Origin: an uncultured Lachnospiraceae bacterium
GTDB lineage: Bacteria > Bacillota > Clostridia > Lachnospirales > Lachnospiraceae
Reading direction: 5' to 3'
Length of the DNA: 47,582 nt
Assembly: GCA_902761585.1 (NCBI GenBank)
Contig: CACWKX010000022.1
Coordinates: forward strand, 1-47,582
Each line of letters opens with the position of its first letter. The stretch's first letter is position 1. This document shows positions 16,557 through 23,799 of the stretch, in pieces. The notes beneath the pieces are model-generated. The model was given only the letters and a program-made list of their open reading frames with translations. It was not told the DNA's origin and made no database searches. The position numbers and the translations under genes are program-made.

Positions 16557-17647
16557 TGGAAGAGAGAGAGAAGAAGAGAAGCGTTGTCCCGTTCGGACCG
16601 CAGCATCCGGTTCTTCCAGAACCGATCCACCTGGATCTTGTCCTGGAGGATGAGAAGGTCGTGGATGTCATTCCATCCATCGGCTTCATTCACCGCGGGC
16701 TGGAAGATCTGGTGAAGAAGAGAGATTTCAATGAGTACGTCTATGTTGCGGAGCGCACCTGCGGCATCTGCAGCTTCGGTCATGGTCTCGGGTATGTCGA
16801 GGCGGTTGAGAAGTGCATGAACGTCGAGGTCCCGATCCGTGCAAAGTATCTGCGCACGATCTGGAGTGAGATGGCCCGCATTCATTCCCATCTGCTCTGG
16901 GCAGGACTGATGGCAGATGCCTTTGGCTTCGAGAATCTGTTCTACCAGTGCTGGAGACTTCGTGAGAAGAACCTCGACCTTGTGGAAATGACGACCGGCG
17001 GCCGTCTGATCTACTCGGTCAACAAGGTCGGCGGCGTGCTGAAGGATATCACGCCGGATATGCAGAAGGTGATTCTGAATAACCTTTCCGAGCTGGAAGC
17101 AGAGCTGAGGGATGTGTACAAGACCTTCATGACAGACTATTCTGTCCAGGAGCGCACGAGAGGTGTCGGCGTCCTGACGAAGGAGCAGGTGCATGACCTT
17201 GGCTGCTGCGGGCCATATGCAAGAGCATCGGGTGTCGCCCGCGATATCCGTCAGCTTGGATATGAGGCGTATGGAGAGCTTGACTTTGAGCCGGTCGTAT
17301 CGAATGACGGGGACAACTATGCGAGATGCGACGTTCGTCTGCGCGAGGTCTTTCAGTCCATCGACCTGATCCGTCAGGCGATTGCGAAGATCCCGAACGG
17401 AGAGCTTTCTGTTCCGGTCAAGGGCAACCCGGACGGTGAGGCATTCATCCGGATTGAGCAGCCGCGCGGAGAGGCCATCTACTACGTGGAAGGCAATGGG
17501 ACAAAGTTTCTGAACCGCTTCCGGCTTCGCACGCCTACGTTCGCCAATATCCCGGGCATGTGCGAGACGATGAAGGGCTGCAGTTATGCAGATATCCCGC
17601 TTCTGGTTGTGACAATCGACCCGTGCATCAGCTGCACAGAAAGATGA
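16556..17647 (+). CDS. echE: energy-converting [NiFe] hydrogenase large (catalytic) subunit
   Basis: A 363-residue catalytic subunit. All four NiFe-binding cysteines are present: Cys69 and Cys72 (ERTCGICSFGHG) and Cys357 and Cys360 (DPCISCTER). This separates it from NuoD, which lacks them, and marks a functional group 4 hydrogenase. The protein ends three residues after Cys360, so it lacks the C-terminal peptide that maturation proteases remove in most [NiFe] enzymes; a few Ech/CooH-type subunits are known to be like this. ATG 16556 is preceded by GGAGGAG; GTG 16553 is possible. Confidence 0.95.
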   Translation: MEEREKKRSVVPFGPQHPVLPEPIHLDLVLEDEKVVDVIPSIGFIHRGLEDLVKKRDFNEYVYVAERTCGICSFGHGLGYVEAVEKCMNVEVPIRAKYLRTIWSEMARIHSHLLWAGLMADAFGFENLFYQCWRLREKNLDLVEMTTGGRLIYSVNKVGGVLKDITPDMQKVILNNLSELEAELRDVYKTFMTDYSVQERTRGVGVLTKEQVHDLGCCGPYARASGVARDIRQLGYEAYGELDFEPVVSNDGDNYARCDVRLREVFQSIDLIRQAIAKIPNGELSVPVKGNPDGEAFIRIEQPRGEAIYYVEGNGTKFLNRFRLRTPTFANIPGMCETMKGCSYADIPLLVVTIDPCISCTER

Positions 17648-17657
17648 GGAGGATATC

Positions 17658-18332
17658 ATGCCGAAAACAAGAATCATGGCGTTCACGTGGTCAACGCTGA
17701 AGAACCTCTTCTCCAAACCGGCCACGAAAAACTATCCGGCTGAGCCGATCAGGTACCCGGAGAGAAGCCGCGGACACATCGAGATTGACATCGAGGACTG
17801 CATTTCCTGCTCCATGTGCGCGAGAAGCTGTCCGACGGGTGCCATCACGGTCGATCGCAAGGAGCTGACCTGGGCGATCAACCGATTCGACTGTCTGGCA
17901 TGCGGCTACTGCGTGATCAAGTGCCCGAAGAAGTGCCTGCATCTCGTTCCCGGGTATCAGACACCGGAGGGTGAGAAGAAGGAGGTATCCTTCAAGCGCC
18001 CGGCTCCGGCACCGAAGCCGGCAGCGGCTCCTTCCGCAGCGCCGAAGGCAGCAGGCTCCGCGTCTGCGGCCGGAAAAGCAACGTTGAACGGCGACATCGT
18101 GACGATGGCGAACGGAAAGACGATGGATCTGTCGAAGTTCCCGGCGGAGAAGAAGGCAGAGATCCTGAAAAAACTCGGGCTTGATGCCGCACCGGCGCCG
18201 AAGGCGGAGGCTGAAGGGAAGGCAACGCTGGAAGGCGATATTGTCAGGCTGCCGAACGGCAAGACGATGGATCTGTCAAAATTGCCGGAGGCGAACCGCG
18301 AGAAGGTTCTTCAGAAGCTTGGGTTAAAGTAA
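17658..18332 (+). CDS. echF: energy-converting hydrogenase ferredoxin-like subunit F with long repeated C-terminal tail
   Basis: A 224-residue subunit. Residues 40-100 are a NuoI-like two-[4Fe-4S] ferredoxin domain with Cys48/51/54/58 and Cys79/82/85/89, the expected entry point for electrons from reduced ferredoxin. The family usually ends near here. This protein continues with an Ala/Pro/Lys linker (about 113-139) and two copies of a 36-residue module (140-175 and 188-223) that share GDIV, NGKTMDLSK and a KLGL end, separated by another Ala/Pro-rich spacer. I do not recognise the module. The start follows GAGGATATC. Confidence 0.9.
   Translation: MPKTRIMAFTWSTLKNLFSKPATKNYPAEPIRYPERSRGHIEIDIEDCISCSMCARSCPTGAITVDRKELTWAINRFDCLACGYCVIKCPKKCLHLVPGYQTPEGEKKEVSFKRPAPAPKPAAAPSAAPKAAGSASAAGKATLNGDIVTMANGKTMDLSKFPAEKKAEILKKLGLDAAPAPKAEAEGKATLEGDIVRLPNGKTMDLSKLPEANREKVLQKLGLK
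18075..18326 (+). repeat. duplicated 36-residue module in echF
   Basis: Two coding repeats at 18075-18182 and 18219-18326 specify modules of the pattern KATL-x-GDIV-x3-NGKTMDLSK-x-P followed by a charged helix ending LGL. They differ at many codons and residues, so the duplication is old and the shared residues look selected. Confidence 0.85.
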
Positions 18333-18369
18333 GAAGACCTGTAAGGTCAGACGGCGGAGGGTTTGTTTC

Positions 18370-18591
18370 ATGTGTGTTGCAGCAGAAGGAACCGTCCTCT
18401 CTGTGAAGGACCGGGATGCCGTCGTGGATTTCCATGGCAATGAAGTCACGGCGAAGTGCGGCCTTGTGCAGGTGAAGCCCGGGGATCATGTGCTGGTTCA
18501 CGCGGGCTGTATCCTGCAGGTGCTTTCGCAGAGGGAACAGAATGAAATGACCGACCTGTCGGCGATCTTCGCCGAGGTTGGCGCATACTGA
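18370..18591 (+). CDS. hypC: hydrogenase maturation chaperone HypC
   Basis: A 73-residue protein of the HypC/HupF family. HypC works with HypD to assemble the Fe(CN)2CO group and delivers it to the large subunit. The essential N-terminal Cys2 is present in MCVAAEGTV, though the usual MCLAxPG proline is missing, and the OB-like core (VKPGDHVLVHAGCILQVLS) is typical. It follows echF by 37 bases in the same orientation. Confidence 0.9.
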   Translation: MCVAAEGTVLSVKDRDAVVDFHGNEVTAKCGLVQVKPGDHVLVHAGCILQVLSQREQNEMTDLSAIFAEVGAY

Positions 18592-18601
18592 AGTGGATGA
18601 G

Positions 18602-18626
18602 AGCCCGCGGGGAGATCCTGCGGGCT
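18602..18626 (+). terminator. hairpin between hypC and hypD
   Basis: AGCCCGC (18602-18608) pairs with GCGGGCT (18620-18626), followed by a short mixed T/C run. This could be a partial terminator or mRNA-processing hairpin. It sits in the largest gap of the ech-hyp operon (175 bases). Confidence 0.45.
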
Positions 18627-18766
18627 TCTGTGTCTGGCAAAGCTTCAGAACAAGACCGCAGGGCAGGGAAAATGCAGGATATGGCAGCCTGTGCCAGGGA
18701 GGCATGGACATAGCCTGCTTCAGCAGGTGCGGGGAGAAATGGCAGAAAAGAAAGATACGGGGCATC

Positions 18767-19837
18767 ATGGATAAAAGAAACACGGAGCTGCTTCGGACGA
18801 TCACGAGCTATCTCAAAAGCTATGACGGACCGGAGCTTCGGATCATGGAGGTCTGCGGGAGTCACACGGGAGCGATCGCAAAATATGGGATTCCTCAGCT
18901 ATTGTCGGACAGAATCCACCTGATTTCAGGCCCGGGCTGCCCGGTCTGCGTGGCACCGTCTGCATATATTGACCGCATGATCGAGCTGTCCCTGCAGCCG
19001 GACGTGATCGTCACGACCTTCGGAGATCTGCTTCGGGTGCCGGGGAGTCGGGAATCTCTCAGCGAGGCGAAAGGCCGCGGCGCGAAGGCAAGAATGGTCT
19101 ATTCTCCATTCGACACCATCGATCTCGCAAAGAAGGATCCGGCGCATACCTATGTCTTCGCGGCGCTCGGTTTCGAGACGACGGCGCCTGTCTATGCACT
19201 GATGGCCAGGCAGGTGCTTGAGGACGGGATTCCGAATGTAAAGCTTCTGACAGCGATCAAGACGATGCCAGCGGTCATCAGAGCCCTGATGGACAGCGGG
19301 GCACCGGTCAATGCATTTCTGGCGCCGGGGCATGTGTCTGTCGTGACCGGCAGCCGGATCTGGGAACCGCTGGCGGAGCAGTACGAAATTCCGTTTGCTG
19401 TCGCAGGGTTTCAGGGAATCGAGATCCTCGAGGCGCTTTATGGAATTGCGCGGTGGACAAACGAGCGGTCGGGAGGAAGGGTCATGAACTTTTACCCGTC
19501 CGTCGTCAGCAGAGCCGGAAATGAGGAGGCGCAGACTCAGATCCGGGAGGTGTTTGAACCGGTATCAGCCGTCTGGCGCGGGATCGGGGAAATTGAGGGA
19601 TCCGGGCTGGCGCTCCGGGGACCCTATGCGGCGCTGGATGCCGGGAGCCGCGGTCTGAGCAGAGACGTCCGGAAGAACAAGGCCTGCAGGTGCGGGGAGG
19701 TCTTGTGCGGGAAGATTCCGCCGACAGCATGCCCGCTGCATGGCAAGGTCTGCACGCCGCTGACTCCGCAGGGCGCCTGCATGGTGTCTCCTGAGGGCAG
19801 CTGCCGCACATGGTTTGAAGGTGGCCGGAAACGGTAA
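18767..19837 (+). CDS. hypD: hydrogenase maturation protein HypD
   Basis: A 356-residue iron-sulfur protein that, with HypC, builds the Fe(CN)2CO centre. The functional motifs are intact: Cys30 in MEVCGSHTGAI, Cys58/Cys61 in SGPGCPVCVAP, FETTAPVYA, GHVSVVTG, and the C-terminal [4Fe-4S] cysteines in the CRCGEVLCG to CPLHGKVC region. I chose ATG 18767 since it gives the family length, although its ribosome site is weak; an alternative ATG at 18704 would add 21 residues. Confidence 0.93.
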   Translation: MDKRNTELLRTITSYLKSYDGPELRIMEVCGSHTGAIAKYGIPQLLSDRIHLISGPGCPVCVAPSAYIDRMIELSLQPDVIVTTFGDLLRVPGSRESLSEAKGRGAKARMVYSPFDTIDLAKKDPAHTYVFAALGFETTAPVYALMARQVLEDGIPNVKLLTAIKTMPAVIRALMDSGAPVNAFLAPGHVSVVTGSRIWEPLAEQYEIPFAVAGFQGIEILEALYGIARWTNERSGGRVMNFYPSVVSRAGNEEAQTQIREVFEPVSAVWRGIGEIEGSGLALRGPYAALDAGSRGLSRDVRKNKACRCGEVLCGKIPPTACPLHGKVCTPLTPQGACMVSPEGSCRTWFEGGRKR

Positions 19838-19938
19838 ACAGGATACAGGAACAGTCTGGGAAGAAAGCTGCCCGCATCAGAGAACGGCAGATGCAGGCGG
19901 CGCAAAGGTGGGTTCAACAGGGAGAAAGCAGGGATCAG

Positions 19939-20973
19939 ATGAGCGGCAGAGTAGCAATGGTACACGGCAGCGGCGGGAAGGCAACGGGAGAGCTGATCGA
20001 CCAGATCTTTGCCTCGGAGTTTCAGGATCAGACGCTGGATGAAATGGAGGACAGCGCGCTTGTCGCGGGCTGCGGGAGACTCGCGCTCACGACCGACAGC
20101 TTTGTCGTGACGCCTGTGAAATTCCGGGGCGGAGACATCGGGCGTCTGGCGGTCTGCGGAACGGTGAATGATCTTCTGATGCGCGGGTCGGTTCCGAAAT
20201 ATCTGACATGCGGCTGGATTCTGGAGGAGGGAACGGAGATAGACCTGGTCCGGGAGATGGCGCATTCGATGGCGGAAACAGCCCGGGAGGCCGGAATCCG
20301 TATCGTGGCCGGCGACACGAAGGTGATTGACGGAAGCATCGCGGAGAAGAGTGCCGGGGATGCAGCCGGGAAATATGCGGGCGGTATCCTGATCAATACA
20401 GCCGGAGTCGGTTTTGTGCCGGAGGGCGTCAGCATTTCTGCGCGGAATGCGCAGACCGGAGATGCCATCCTGGTTTCAGGAACCATGGGGGACCACCATG
20501 CAGCCATCCTGTCGGAGCGGATGAGTATCCGGACAGATATTGAGAGCGACAATGCGCCGCTGACAGAGATTGTCTCAGCGCTCGTGCAGTCAGGGCTTCA
20601 TATCCATACGCTCCGCGATATCACCCGCGGCGGACTGGCGACCGTTCTGAAGGAGCTGTCAGAGACCTCCGGACGGACATTTGAAATCGAGCAGGAGAAG
20701 ATCCCGGTGACAGCAAAGGTGCAGGATTTCTGCAGTCTGCTCGGTCTGGATCCTCTGTATATGGGCAACGAGGGCAAGCTTGTCTGCATCCTCCCGGCCG
20801 AAGAGGCGGAGGAAGCACTTCGGCTGATCCGCAGCTGCCGCTATGGCGCAGGTGCCGTGAAGGTCGGGGAAGTCACCGGCGATGAGCCGGGTATCCTGGT
20901 CATGAAGACCGAGATCGGCGGAAAACGCCTGCTGGATGTCCTGCAGGGAGAGGGCCTGCCGCGAATCTGCTGA
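19939..20973 (+). CDS. hypE: hydrogenase maturation protein HypE
   Basis: A 344-residue PurM-like ATPase that dehydrates a thiocarboxamide on its C-terminal Cys to thiocyanate, the cyanide donor of the active site. It shows the N-terminal HGSGGKAT motif, a GTVNDLLMRGSVP segment, and ends in PRIC with the terminal catalytic Cys. The carbamoyl donor HypF is not in this window. The start follows a purine-rich GAAAGCAGGGATCAG. Confidence 0.93.
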   Translation: MSGRVAMVHGSGGKATGELIDQIFASEFQDQTLDEMEDSALVAGCGRLALTTDSFVVTPVKFRGGDIGRLAVCGTVNDLLMRGSVPKYLTCGWILEEGTEIDLVREMAHSMAETAREAGIRIVAGDTKVIDGSIAEKSAGDAAGKYAGGILINTAGVGFVPEGVSISARNAQTGDAILVSGTMGDHHAAILSERMSIRTDIESDNAPLTEIVSALVQSGLHIHTLRDITRGGLATVLKELSETSGRTFEIEQEKIPVTAKVQDFCSLLGLDPLYMGNEGKLVCILPAEEAEEALRLIRSCRYGAGAVKVGEVTGDEPGILVMKTEIGGKRLLDVLQGEGLPRIC

Positions 20974-21006
20974 GGAGAGCGGGACGGCAATCGGAGAGAA
21001 TCGTAC

Positions 21007-21381
21007 ATGCATGAGATGAGTACAATTGTAAGGATGGTGAATTTGGCTTGTGAGGCGGCCCAGAGGGAGGGCGGCGGAAAGCTCAGATCGCTTTCCATCC
21101 GTGTCGGGGCGATGACGGGAATTCTGCCCTGTTATCTGGAAAAGTACTTTCCGGAGGCATCGAGGGGGACGCCGGCGGAAGGGGCTGTATTGAAGATTAC
21201 AGAGGTGCCTGTTACCGTTTCCTGCATGGACTGCGGGACCGTCTATGAGCCGGAGAAGACCCCCGGGCGCCGATGTCCGAGATGCGGGAGCATCCGCGGG
21301 CATGTACAGACCGGCCGGGAGCTGATGCTGGATCAGATTGAGCTGGAGGAGGCCCCGCAGGAGGCCGGGGGAGACTTGTGA
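21007..21381 (+). CDS. hypA: hydrogenase nickel-insertion protein HypA
   Basis: A 124-residue nickel metallochaperone. The N-terminal MHEMS nickel-binding motif (His2) and the zinc-finger cysteine pairs (CMDC and CPRC in the last third) are present. It normally works with the GTPase HypB to insert nickel into the large subunit; no hypB is in the window. It follows hypE by 33 bases and closes the hydrogenase operon. Confidence 0.93.
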   Translation: MHEMSTIVRMVNLACEAAQREGGGKLRSLSIRVGAMTGILPCYLEKYFPEASRGTPAEGAVLKITEVPVTVSCMDCGTVYEPEKTPGRRCPRCGSIRGHVQTGRELMLDQIELEEAPQEAGGDL

Positions 21382-21448
21382 GAAGGCGGACAGAAACAGG
21401 TGTTTCCTGTGTGATGGCAGATTGAATCAACAGAAAGGTGGTATGAAA

Positions 21449-21985
21449 ATGGCTGAGACAAATGTTGTACTGGACGCAATCAGATCCCGCAGGAGCTGCA
21501 GGGCGTACGAGGGTGAGATGGTGCCGAAGGAGCTGATCGAGACGGTTGCGGAGGCAGGAACCTGGGCAGCCACGGGGATGGGCAGACAGTCCCCGGTGAT
21601 CGTAGCAGTGACCGACAAGGCGGTCAGGGATGAGCTGTCAGAGATGAATGCGAAGATCATGGGCACAACGTCCGACCCGTTTTACGGTGCGCCGGTGATC
21701 CTGATCGTGCTGGCGCTGAAAAAGAGGCCGACTCATATCTATGATGGCAGCCTTGTTCTCGGCAACATGATGCTTGCCGCAGAATCGCTCGGGCTCGGGA
21801 GCTGCTGGATCCACAGGGCAAAGGAGGAGTTTGAGACCGAGGAAGGAAAGAAGATCCTGGAGAAGGCCGGGGTGAATGGAGATGAATATGAGGGCATCGG
21901 TCATCTGGCGCTTGGATATCCTTCATATGAAGAAAAGCCGAAGGCTGCACCGCGCAAGCCAGGCTATGTAAAGTGGGTGGAGTGA
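21449..21985 (+). CDS. nitroreductase-family flavoprotein
   Basis: A 178-residue FMN-dependent oxidoreductase of the nitroreductase family. RSRRSCRAYEGEMVP (about residues 11-25) is the FMN phosphate-binding start, and LGLGSCWIHRAKEEF near residue 115 is the second typical segment. ATG 21449 lies 7 bases after AAAGGTGG; ATG 21443 is too close. It follows hypA by 67 bases and may be co-transcribed, but nothing ties it to hydrogenase assembly. It converges on the mod genes. Confidence 0.88.
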   Translation: MAETNVVLDAIRSRRSCRAYEGEMVPKELIETVAEAGTWAATGMGRQSPVIVAVTDKAVRDELSEMNAKIMGTTSDPFYGAPVILIVLALKKRPTHIYDGSLVLGNMMLAAESLGLGSCWIHRAKEEFETEEGKKILEKAGVNGDEYEGIGHLALGYPSYEEKPKAAPRKPGYVKWVE

Positions 21986-22066
21986 CCCATTTGATGCGAC
22001 TTGGTATCTGCCGCATGTTCCAGGAGTGCCGGGGAGGGCAGCGCAAAGCGGCCAGGGGTGATCGGA

Positions 22067-22465
22067 TCAGGAGAAGGGCAGGTCGCGGGTGAAGTACCGC
22101 TCCATGAGCTGCTTTACCTGCTTATCGGCCTCCTTTACAAAGGCGTCATAGGTATCGAGAAGCCACTGTCCCTCCTCTGTGAGCTGGCTGCCTCCTCCAC
22201 CTTCGCCGCCGGCCGCCGGCTGTGTCAGTTTCGCTCCACAGATCTGCTCTGCCCGGCGCACATGCGTCCACGCCTTGCTGTAGGACATCTCCATCGCGGC
22301 AGCGGCCTGGCGGAGGGAGCCGAGCCGTTCTACGCCGTGCAGCAGCTCCGCAAGTCCCGGCCCCATGATGAAAGTCCGCACCTCACCTGTCTTCTTGTCC
22401 CGCAGGGAAAATTTGTAGGATGTCTTGCAGGACAGGATCGAGGATGGGAGTTCTTTCTCTACCAT
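22067..22465 (-). CDS. ModE-type molybdate-responsive winged-helix regulator (DNA-binding domain only)
   Basis: A 132-residue protein matching the N-terminal domain of ModE: LGSLRQAAAAMEMSYSKAWTHVRRAE is the helix-turn-helix, followed by a GGEGGGGSQLTEEG wing. The two C-terminal molybdate-binding (MOP/TOBE) domains of ModE are absent, so molybdate sensing is not evident. Its start overlaps the modA stop by 7 bases, indicating one transcript. It probably acts on the two palindromes upstream of modA. Confidence 0.85.
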   Translation of the reverse strand: MVEKELPSSILSCKTSYKFSLRDKKTGEVRTFIMGPGLAELLHGVERLGSLRQAAAAMEMSYSKAWTHVRRAEQICGAKLTQPAAGGEGGGGSQLTEEGQWLLDTYDAFVKEADKQVKQLMERYFTRDLPFS

Positions 22466-23400
22466 ATCAAAGCAATCCTTTCCGGGAAGCCGCCGCGATG
22501 CCGGGAGCGATGCTGGCTCTGTGCAGCCAGCATTTCTTTCACGATCGGTGTAAAGCCGACTTCCTCAAAAACCTGTTGTGCCTCCGGTGTCTGCAGGTAC
22601 GCAAGGAAAGCCTTTGCTTCGTCCGAATGGGCACTGTTCTTCAAAACAGCCGCCGGATAGATGACCTGTCCGCACATATCAGCTGAGGCCGTATCGACTA
22701 CGGTCAGCTTTGCGCTGAAGGCGTCTGTCTGATATATGATACCACAGTCGACCGAGGCTTCGGAGACTTGTACCGTCACTTCTTTGACATTTGAACCATA
22801 AGTGATACAGCCGGCTGATGCAAGCTCTTCCTCTGAGAGATCATAGTAAGCCAGAATTTTCTGCGTATATTGTCCGACCGGGACATCACTGTTGCCTATC
22901 GCAAGCAGAATCGAACCGTCCTTCAGACCCTGTGCCAGATCATCGAAGCTTTGAATATTCTTCGGATTCCCGTCAGGAACGGCAAGGGCTACCTTGTTCT
23001 CAAGCAGGTCAGTTCGAGTACCTTCCAGAAGCTCGTCGTTGTTGTCCGGATTTGTATCCGGAGCGGCATCCTTGTCCAGTTCATTCATCTGCTTCTGGGC
23101 GGCTGAAACAAAGAGATCACAATCCGAACCTTCCAGAATCTGTGTTTCAAGTGTTCCCGAGGAATCAAAGTTGAAGGAAATGGTGATTTCCGGGTGCTCC
23201 TGTTCATACGTCTCCGCCAGCTTCGTGAGCGTCTCTGTCATGGAAGCTGCCGCAAACACGGTCAGCTCTGTCTTTCCGGAGCCGGGGTTTTCCTGTGACT
23301 GTTCCGTATCACCTGCCGCTGCCGGCAGCACACAGCCGGAAGCAAGTGCCGTGCAGAGCAGAACCGCTCTGAAAGTCTCTTTCCAATGTGTTTTCATCAT
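22459..23400 (-). CDS. modA: molybdate ABC transporter substrate-binding protein
   Basis: A 313-residue binding protein with an export signal and a possible lipobox (TALASGC), so probably a lipoprotein. ModA features are LTVFAAASMTETLTKLAETY at the start of the mature protein and FNFDSSGTLETQILEGSDCDLFVSAAQKQMNEL. The usual end near GFTPI is extended by about 20 mostly basic residues that run into the regulator gene. AGGAGG precedes the start. The permease and ATPase genes (modB, modC) that normally accompany it are not in the window. Confidence 0.92.
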   Translation of the reverse strand: MMKTHWKETFRAVLLCTALASGCVLPAAAGDTEQSQENPGSGKTELTVFAAASMTETLTKLAETYEQEHPEITISFNFDSSGTLETQILEGSDCDLFVSAAQKQMNELDKDAAPDTNPDNNDELLEGTRTDLLENKVALAVPDGNPKNIQSFDDLAQGLKDGSILLAIGNSDVPVGQYTQKILAYYDLSEEELASAGCITYGSNVKEVTVQVSEASVDCGIIYQTDAFSAKLTVVDTASADMCGQVIYPAAVLKNSAHSDEAKAFLAYLQTPEAQQVFEEVGFTPIVKEMLAAQSQHRSRHRGGFPERIALIW

Positions 23401-23414
23401 GCGACCTCCTGTCT

Positions 23415-23492
23415 GAATCTGTGTACAATTCGTTATTCTTTGAAAAATATAACGAATCTGTGTACAATTCGTTATTCTTTGAAAAATATAAC
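23415..23492. repeat. 39-bp exact tandem duplication in the modA leader
   Basis: Bases 23415-23453 are repeated at 23454-23492 without a mismatch I can see. Each copy contains one ModE-like palindrome plus a TGTACAATT flank. Confidence 0.95.
23431..23454. promoter_or_regulatory. ModE-like box, proximal copy
   Basis: The 24-bp element has CGTTAT and ATAACG as its outer arms around a 12-bp AT-rich centre, close to the Escherichia coli ModE box pattern (CGTTATATA, spacer, TATATAACG). It lies between the predicted transcription start and the modA ribosome site. Confidence 0.75.
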
Positions 23493-23493
23493 G
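23470..23493. promoter_or_regulatory. ModE-like box, distal copy
   Basis: Identical to the proximal box and 39 bp away. It begins 9 bp past the -10 hexamer of the modA promoter, so it covers the transcription start. Confidence 0.75.
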
Positions 23494-23501
23494 GTGTTTT
23501 C

Positions 23502-23530
23502 ATTATAGAGAATATTTCCGGATTTCGCAA
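23502..23530 (-). promoter_or_regulatory. promoter of modA and the regulator
   Basis: On the minus strand TTGCGA (23525-23530) and a perfect TATAAT (23502-23507) are 17 bases apart. Both boxes lie immediately downstream, a layout suited to repression. Confidence 0.7.
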
Positions 23531-23648
23531 GCTGGGCGATCGCAGGATCAGCATACGGTATGGGATAAAGTCAGGACCACCGCCTGCCACCGCAGTCTAT
23601 GATGACAGGAGGACATACGATTGACGCAGGTCCATGCGTATCCCGGGC

Positions 23649-23678
23649 TTGCGGGGATGAGTTCTGCGGGGCTACAAT
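23649..23678 (+). promoter_or_regulatory. candidate promoter of the TerB-C-like gene
   Basis: TTGCGG (23649-23654) and TACAAT (23673-23678) are 18 bases apart, about 120 bases before the start codon. The remainder of the gap 23531-23799 shows no gene I can support. Confidence 0.4.
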
Positions 23679-23799
23679 ATCAGGAATACGTGCGCATCGG
23701 AATGCCGGTGATATCCGGGTAGACATTTGACGGGACAGACAGAGGAGCTGAAATCCGGAATGCTCTGGTGCGGAAGATAAACGGGAGGTTACAGACAGA

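Noticed and set aside
16553..17647. Complex I (nuo) operon instead of a hydrogenase
   Set aside because: The large subunit keeps all four NiFe-binding cysteines, the gene order is echA-F, and hyp genes follow directly.
16379..17725. 448-codon open frame antisense to echE and echD
   Set aside because: Shadow of the hydrogenase genes, with no ribosome site or recognisable motif.
23415..23492. CRISPR-like or insertion-element repeat
   Set aside because: Only two directly abutting copies exist with no spacers or transposase; each contains a ModE-like box.
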